Shown piece after piece: positions 6,013 through 10,133 of a stretch of DNA of 10,133 nucleotides; within the stretch, counting starts at the first letter, position 1, and each line of letters opens with the position of its first letter. Location of the stretch: positions 1 through 10,133 of the forward strand of contig CATEMS010000214.1 of the NCBI GenBank assembly GCA_949507465.1, read 5' to 3'. The translations under genes and the position numbers were made by a program. The notes below the pieces were generated by a model that had not been told where the DNA came from, did no database searches, and saw only the letters and a program-made list of their open reading frames with translations. Origin of the DNA: Flavobacteriaceae bacterium. Its GTDB lineage: Bacteria; Bacteroidota; Bacteroidia; Flavobacteriales; Flavobacteriaceae.

Positions 6013-6888
6013 ATGTCTTTATTAATTTTCGCACTTGTCTATCCCTTTTTATGGTTGTTGTCTAAACTTCCTTTTAGGGTGTTGTATGTCATCAGTGATT
6101 TGGTGTTTTTTATCCTGTATTATATTGTTGGGTATCGCAAAGATGTGGTTCGTTTTAATTTAAAAACTGCATTTCCTGACATGGACACGGCAACTTTAAA
6201 GGCAACCCAGAAGCGTTTTTATCACCATTTTTGTGACTTGTTTATTGAGGTAATCAAGACCCTTAGTATTTCAGAACAAACCCTTAGAGATCGTTATTTA
6301 TTTACAAATTTCGAAGTCTTGCAAAAATATGTTGACAAAGGACAGCCTGTAATCCTTACCATGGGTCATTATGCCAGTTATGAGTGGATATTTGCGTTAC
6401 AAACAATCCTTAAAGGGCATCCTGGATACGCTGTTTACAAAAAGATAAAGAATCCATATTTTGATAAAATGATTCGTGATATTCGTAGTAAATGGGATAC
6501 AACATTAGTGCCTAATAAGGAGGCTAGAAGCAAGATAAAAGAGGTCCTAGCTCAAAAAAAAGGTTTTGCTTTGTTTGGTTTTATTATGGATCAATCCCCT
6601 TCAAATCCAAGAGGGAAACATTTTTCAAATTTTTTAGGTGTTAACACCCCTTTTTTTACTGGGGTAGAGAAATTATCAAAGCAATATGATTTACCCGTAT
6701 TATTTTTAGGAACAACAAGGGTAAAAAGAGGCTATTATACCTCAACGTTTAGTGTTCTTGCAGATACCCCAAGTAAGTATCCAGATTTTGCAATCACCGA
6801 TGCCTACGCCACAATTTTAACAAAACTAATTCAGAAGGATCCATCCTATTATTTTTGGACTCACAAAAGGTTTAAGTTTTTGAAATAA
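6013..6888 (+). CDS. Lipid A biosynthesis / lysophospholipid acyltransferase (LpxL/HtrB family)
   Basis: This membrane-anchored acyltransferase of the LpxL/HtrB-like superfamily probably adds a secondary acyl chain to a lipid A precursor at the cytoplasmic face of the inner membrane; an aminolipid acceptor is also possible in this phylum. The 291-aa protein begins with a hydrophobic region (about 3-40) that includes a membrane anchor. The catalytic HX4E motif is H119 to E124 in MGHYASYEW. Further family landmarks are IMDQSPSNPRGKH (191-203), with the typical Asp-Gln, and YYFWTHKRFK near the C-terminus. Length is normal. The ATG at 6013 lies just behind a good -7 element. The nitroreductase follows after 46 nt with no terminator seen, so co-transcription is likely. 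Acyl-chain and acceptor specificity are not evident. Confidence 0.88.
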   Translation: MSLLIFALVYPFLWLLSKLPFRVLYVISDLVFFILYYIVGYRKDVVRFNLKTAFPDMDTATLKATQKRFYHHFCDLFIEVIKTLSISEQTLRDRYLFTNFEVLQKYVDKGQPVILTMGHYASYEWIFALQTILKGHPGYAVYKKIKNPYFDKMIRDIRSKWDTTLVPNKEARSKIKEVLAQKKGFALFGFIMDQSPSNPRGKHFSNFLGVNTPFFTGVEKLSKQYDLPVLFLGTTRVKRGYYTSTFSVLADTPSKYPDFAITDAYATILTKLIQKDPSYYFWTHKRFKFLK

Positions 6889-6934
6889 TACCAAATCCCT
6901 AGCTAAGGCTACCTAGTACATAAAAACCATAGAT

Positions 6935-7570
6935 ATGAGCTCAGAAATACTTGAAAAATTAAAATGGCGCTATGCGTGTAAAAAATTTGATACAACAAAA
7001 AAACTTTCAGAAGAAAAATTATCTATTCTTAAAAACGCATTCAATCTCACAGCCACATCCTATGGGTTACAACCCTTAAAAATGCTAGTAATTTCTAATC
7101 AAAAGATAAAGCAAGACCTGGTTGGATTAACCATGAACCAACAGCAGGTTGCAGATTGTTCTGAGGTTTTAGTTTTGTGTACTGAGACAAAAATATCTTC
7201 AAATTATATCAAAGAATATTTTGATGCTTTGGTATCTCTGCGAGAAACACCTAGAGAAATTGTGCAGCCTTTTGAAGATTTTCTCACCAAAGACTTTTCT
7301 CAAAAAGACCCATCACAGATCAATACCTGGATGGCTAAACAGGCCTATCTAGCTCTTGGAAATTTGCTTACTGTTTGTGCCCTAGAGAAGATTGACGCAT
7401 GCCCAATTGAGGGGTTTGAACCTCAAAAGTATGATTCTTTTCTAAGCCTTACAGAAAAAGGGTTGCAGTCTGTATTAGTACTAGCTGTAGGTTACCGTGC
7501 AGATGACGATACCTTCTCTAGCTTAGCTAAAGTGCGCCGTGGTATAGAAAAAGTGATTATTGAGTTGTAG
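6935..7570 (+). CDS. NfsB-type nitroreductase, FMN- and NAD(P)H-dependent oxidoreductase
   Basis: This belongs to the nitroreductase superfamily, NfsB/FRase I-like branch: FMN enzymes that use NAD(P)H to reduce nitroaromatics, quinones or flavins, usually as homodimers in the cytoplasm. The 211-aa length is typical. Expected FMN-contact regions are present: RYACKKFD (12-19), TATSYGLQPLKMLVI (39-53), the ACPIEGFEPQKYD region (165-177) and the C-terminal KVRRGIEKV (199-207), whose basic residues normally bind the flavin phosphate. Residue 15 is Cys where Thr or Ser is common; I do not read this as inactivating. It is probably the second gene of a pair with the acyltransferase. Its stop is only 2 nt from the stop of the converging ABC exporter gene. 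The natural substrate is unknown. Confidence 0.9.
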   Translation: MSSEILEKLKWRYACKKFDTTKKLSEEKLSILKNAFNLTATSYGLQPLKMLVISNQKIKQDLVGLTMNQQQVADCSEVLVLCTETKISSNYIKEYFDALVSLRETPREIVQPFEDFLTKDFSQKDPSQINTWMAKQAYLALGNLLTVCALEKIDACPIEGFEPQKYDSFLSLTEKGLQSVLVLAVGYRADDDTFSSLAKVRRGIEKVIIEL

Positions 7571-7572
7571 AA

Positions 7573-9345
7573 TTATATCTTAGCTTGATAGGTATATAAA
7601 TCATGATACCTACCTTGTTTTTCTATCAAGGTGTTGTGGTCACCTTGTTCAGCAATTTTACCATTTTCTATCACCAGAATTTGGTCTGCACGTTTGATGG
7701 TACTGAGTCTGTGGGCAATAACAATTGTTGTTCTGTTTTTTGTAAGGGTCTCTAATGATTTTTGAATCAATGACTCGCTCTGTGTATCTAGATTTGAAGT
7801 AGCTTCATCCAAAATAATAATTTTTGGATCTGCAAGTATCGCTCTTGCAATTGCAATACGCTGTCTTTGTCCTCCAGATAGTTTTACACCACGTTCTCCA
7901 ATGAGCGTATCAAGACCCTGATCAAAACGATCGGTAAATTCATTTACATACCCTGCCTTTACTGCCGTAAGTAATTGTTTTTGAGTTGCCTTTGGTCTAG
8001 AGAATAAAATATTTTCACGGATGGTTCCTTCAAACAAAAACTCATCTTGTAAAACTACTCCAAGATGTTTGCGATAACTACTTAATTTAACATTTGCCAG
8101 ATCAACGCCATCCATGGTAATACTCCCAGATTGCGGTGTTAGAAAAGTAGCACACAATCCAGCAATGGTTGACTTTCCAGAACCAGAGCTCCCAACTAGT
8201 GCAATCACATCCCCTTGCTTTACACTTAGATTAATATTGTGCAATACATTTTCTCCATCATTGTAGGCAAAGCTTACATCATTAAACTCAAGCTCTCCTT
8301 GAATATCATCTAAAATAATATTTCGGTTTTCTAGATCATCCTCTCCAGTGAGGTTCATGAGTTCTTCAGTTCTGTCCAAACCAGCTAGCGCCTCTGTGAG
8401 TTGGCTACCTATATTACTCATTTGTACAATAGGAGCTATCATAAAACCTAGAAGGAGGGTGAATAGTAAAAAATCTCCTACTGTCATAGTACTCTGTATC
8501 ATATAATAACCCCCAATACCCATAATACCCACTGAGGCAAGACCTAATAAAAAAGTTGAGGAGCTGGTCATTATTGCCGTTGCCGTTAGACTCTTTTTGA
8601 CGTTCTGAAATAATTGATCTACTCCTTTCTCAAAAATTTGGTTTTCTTGCGCTTCTGCGTTGAATCCTTTAATAACCCTTACTCCAGCCAAAGTTTCTGT
8701 AAGTCTACCCTTTACCTGGGCGTTTATCTTTCCGCGAACTCGAAATATGGGTCTGATGTATTTAAATGCTTTTAGTGCTACCACGCCAAAAATTGCCACG
8801 GGTAGGAAAACAAATAGGGTCATCCATGGATTTATTTTAATGAGTAACACCACAGAAATAATTGCGGTGATGCTACCCCCAACAAGTTGGACCAGTCCTG
8901 TACCGATCAGGTTTCGCACTCCCTCGACATCACTCATAATTCTAGAAACCAAGGCTCCAGATTTATTGTTGTCGAAAAAATGAATCGGAAGGGAGAGTAC
9001 TTTTTTTTGAACCTGTGCTCGTAATTCACTTATGAGGTACTGTGCCTGTACACTTAAAATACGTGTCAATAAAAAAGAGGTTACTGCTTGAACTAAAAGC
9101 GCTACACCAACCATCCAAAGCATACTGTATAATCCTTGGAGATCTTTGTTGGGTATGATGCTATCTAAAAGCGCTTTAGATTTTAAAGGAAGTACAAATC
9201 CTGCCAGACGCCCAATGATAATTAATAAAAGCCCAATAAAAACAAGGTTTCTACGGGGCCATATAATGGTTTTAAATGCAGAGACCACTGTCACTTTGTT
9301 TTTTTTAGTTGCATCTGTACTATTACTATCAGGATTTTGTTTCAT
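7573..9345 (-). CDS. MsbA-type ABC exporter, fused transmembrane and ATPase domains
   Basis: A half-size ABC exporter (590 aa) expected to dimerise in the inner membrane and export a lipid or other hydrophobic or amphipathic substrate. The N-terminal half (about 30-310) carries six predicted membrane helices (near 34-52, 73-94, 148-169, 173-192, 262-283 and 288-306). The nucleotide-binding domain (about 350-590) is complete: Walker A GSSGSGKST (385-393), Q-loop Q433, signature LSGGQ (489-493), Walker B IIILDE ending at D513-E514, D-loop SNLD (517-520) and H-loop H545. All catalytic residues are intact. The ATG at 9345 follows a short polar N-terminus. It lies 74 nt downstream of ribB on the same strand. 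Lipid A/LPS flipping is possible given the nearby acyltransferase, but bacteria of this group carry several such exporters and multidrug export fits equally well. Confidence 0.92.
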   Translation of the reverse strand: MKQNPDSNSTDATKKNKVTVVSAFKTIIWPRRNLVFIGLLLIIIGRLAGFVLPLKSKALLDSIIPNKDLQGLYSMLWMVGVALLVQAVTSFLLTRILSVQAQYLISELRAQVQKKVLSLPIHFFDNNKSGALVSRIMSDVEGVRNLIGTGLVQLVGGSITAIISVVLLIKINPWMTLFVFLPVAIFGVVALKAFKYIRPIFRVRGKINAQVKGRLTETLAGVRVIKGFNAEAQENQIFEKGVDQLFQNVKKSLTATAIMTSSSTFLLGLASVGIMGIGGYYMIQSTMTVGDFLLFTLLLGFMIAPIVQMSNIGSQLTEALAGLDRTEELMNLTGEDDLENRNIILDDIQGELEFNDVSFAYNDGENVLHNINLSVKQGDVIALVGSSGSGKSTIAGLCATFLTPQSGSITMDGVDLANVKLSSYRKHLGVVLQDEFLFEGTIRENILFSRPKATQKQLLTAVKAGYVNEFTDRFDQGLDTLIGERGVKLSGGQRQRIAIARAILADPKIIILDEATSNLDTQSESLIQKSLETLTKNRTTIVIAHRLSTIKRADQILVIENGKIAEQGDHNTLIEKQGRYHDLYTYQAKI

Positions 9346-9380
9346 AGGGTTAAAGGATGCTTTTAGTGAAGAGGTAGGAC

Positions 9381-9388
9381 AAAAGCTA
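9381..9388 (-). promoter_or_regulatory. Possible -7 promoter element for the ABC exporter gene
   Basis: On the minus strand TAGCTTTT (followed by G) lies in the 74-nt gap between ribB and the exporter, 35 nt before the exporter ATG. It matches TAnnTTTG except at the last position. No -33 TTG is obvious. Read-through from ribB is an equally good explanation, as no terminator is visible in this gap. Confidence 0.3.
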
Positions 9389-9419
9389 TAGGTGTGTTGT
9401 GTGAGTAATAAATTAAGTT

Positions 9420-10133
9420 TTAGTAGCCTACATAGTCTGTAATTTCTAGGCCGTATCCAACCATACCAACTCTTTTTTCTTGTTTGGTATTAGACATTAA
9501 TTTTATTTTTTGAATTCCCAAATCATGAAGGATTTGAGCACCTATCCCAAAATCTCTTGTATCCATTTTAATATTGGGTGCTTTAGTGATTTCATTGTCT
9601 TTTTGTACCTGTTTTAGTGTTTTAAGTCTATTGATAAGATTAAATGATTGGCTTTGTTGGTTGATAAATACCATGGCGCCTTTACCTTGTTGTTCTAAAA
9701 CACTAAACATGTCATCTAGTTTTTTATCCACACTGCTGGTTAAAGTCCCTAGAATATCGTTGTTAACAAGGGTTGAGTTCATACGCACTAAAACCGGCTC
9801 ATTTTTTTCCCAATTTCCTCTGGTAAGGGCAATATGTATTTGGTCATTTGTAGTTTGCTTGTAGGCGCGTAAACGATATTTCCCAAAGTTGGTGTTGATG
9901 GTAAAATCTTCCTCTTTTTCTATTAATGAATCGTGCTCCATTCTATAGGCAACTAAATCCTCAATAGAAACCAATTTCAAATCAAACTTTTTAGCAACCT
10001 TAGCAAGCTCTGGGAGTCTTGCCATTGTTCCATCTTCATTCATTATTTCACATAATACACCAGCAGGTTTAAATCCAGCTAATCTTGACAAATCAACAGC
10101 AGCTTCAGTATGACCTGTTCTTCTTAATACTCC
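9420..10133 (-). CDS. ribB: 3,4-dihydroxy-2-butanone 4-phosphate synthase with degenerate GTP cyclohydrolase II domain (partial, 5' end missing)
   Basis: RibB converts ribulose 5-phosphate to 3,4-dihydroxy-2-butanone 4-phosphate, a riboflavin precursor. The frame stays open to the window edge, so the visible 237 residues are the C-terminal part; roughly 140 N-terminal residues are missing. The internal TTG at 10091 is not the start, because conserved RibB sequence (GVLRRTGHTEAAVDL) continues upstream of it. Visible fragment residues H8 (GHTEA) and E29 (VLCEIMNEDGTMAR) correspond to the E. coli catalytic His153 and Glu174, with VSIEDLVAYR at 55-64. Residues about 75-237 align with GTP cyclohydrolase II: the scaffold is kept (FGIGAQILHDLGI, GYGLEI), but the three zinc cysteines are replaced by L122, S133 and V135, and the YLRQEGRGIGL-type loop is FINQQSQSFNL. 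The protein is therefore probably RibB-only in activity, with a separate ribA elsewhere. The ABC exporter follows on the same strand. Confidence 0.92.
   Translation of the reverse strand, partial: GVLRRTGHTEAAVDLSRLAGFKPAGVLCEIMNEDGTMARLPELAKVAKKFDLKLVSIEDLVAYRMEHDSLIEKEEDFTINTNFGKYRLRAYKQTTNDQIHIALTRGNWEKNEPVLVRMNSTLVNNDILGTLTSSVDKKLDDMFSVLEQQGKGAMVFINQQSQSFNLINRLKTLKQVQKDNEITKAPNIKMDTRDFGIGAQILHDLGIQKIKLMSNTKQEKRVGMVGYGLEITDYVGY

Noticed and set aside
6899..6916. Near-palindrome CTAGCTAAGGCTACCTAG between the acyltransferase and nitroreductase.
   Set aside because: A mismatch interrupts a very short stem and CTAG is self-complementary; there is no T-tract and no TAnnTTTG element, so neither terminator nor promoter is supported.
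8660..8983. Open frames opposite the ABC exporter, E2, persulfide dioxygenase and ribB genes as extra genes.
   Set aside because: They lie entirely antisense to strongly supported coding regions, have low-complexity or unnatural composition, and show no family motif.
10081..10091. Internal TTG at 10091 as the ribB start.
   Set aside because: Conserved RibB residues (RRTGHTEAAVD) continue in frame upstream to the window edge, so the gene is simply truncated by the window.
1..10133. A defence island, mobile element or other undescribed multi-gene system.
   Set aside because: All complete genes belong to well-known chromosomal families with intact motifs and similar base composition; no transposase, integrase, direct-repeat array or tRNA-linked boundary is present.

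Overview
The window looks like an ordinary chromosomal stretch of an AT-rich member of the Flavobacteriaceae (Bacteroidota). The evidence is the protein character (a single-lipoyl E2 starting MAKFELKLPKMGESVAEAT, a RecR of flavobacterial type, an MBL-rhodanese protein with an ETHFHADFVSGH motif), the lack of Shine-Dalgarno sequences before the genes, and several matches to the Bacteroidota -7 element TAnnTTTG shortly upstream of start codons. Family level is as far as I would go; this rests on recognition, not a database search.

Layout, left to right. Positions 1-123 hold the 3' end of an unrecognised gene. recR (201-821) and a family 2 glycosyltransferase (826-1944, TTG start, 4 nt after recR) form a tight plus-strand pair. 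A lipoate-bearing 2-oxo acid dehydrogenase E2 (2019-3314) follows with its own probable promoter. It ends in a perfect 17-bp hairpin (3328-3367) that can terminate both it and the converging M28-family exported peptidase (3380-4393, minus). From the divergent intergenic region, a CstB-like persulfide dioxygenase/rhodanese fusion runs rightwards (4543-5925). Next come a lipid A/lysophospholipid acyltransferase (6013-6888) behind a perfect -7 element, and an NfsB-type nitroreductase (6935-7570), probably co-transcribed. Two bases further on, the minus-strand block begins: an MsbA-type ABC exporter (7573-9345) downstream of ribB (9420-10133, cut by the window edge), whose C-terminal GTP cyclohydrolase II-like domain has lost its zinc and catalytic residues.

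How the genes relate. These are mostly housekeeping functions side by side: recombination repair, envelope glycan and lipid synthesis and export, branched-chain/2-oxo acid oxidation, extracytoplasmic peptide hydrolysis, sulfide/persulfide detoxification, flavin-dependent reduction and riboflavin synthesis. The acyltransferase and the MsbA-type exporter could both serve outer-membrane lipids, but they converge and are not an operon. I see no rRNA, tRNA, CRISPR array, insertion sequence, phage gene or toxin-antitoxin pair, and no sign of an undescribed multi-gene system. The points most worth a second look are domain-level: the decayed second domain of RibB, the one-dead/one-live rhodanese pair in the persulfide dioxygenase, and the unassigned C-terminal extension of the glycosyltransferase.
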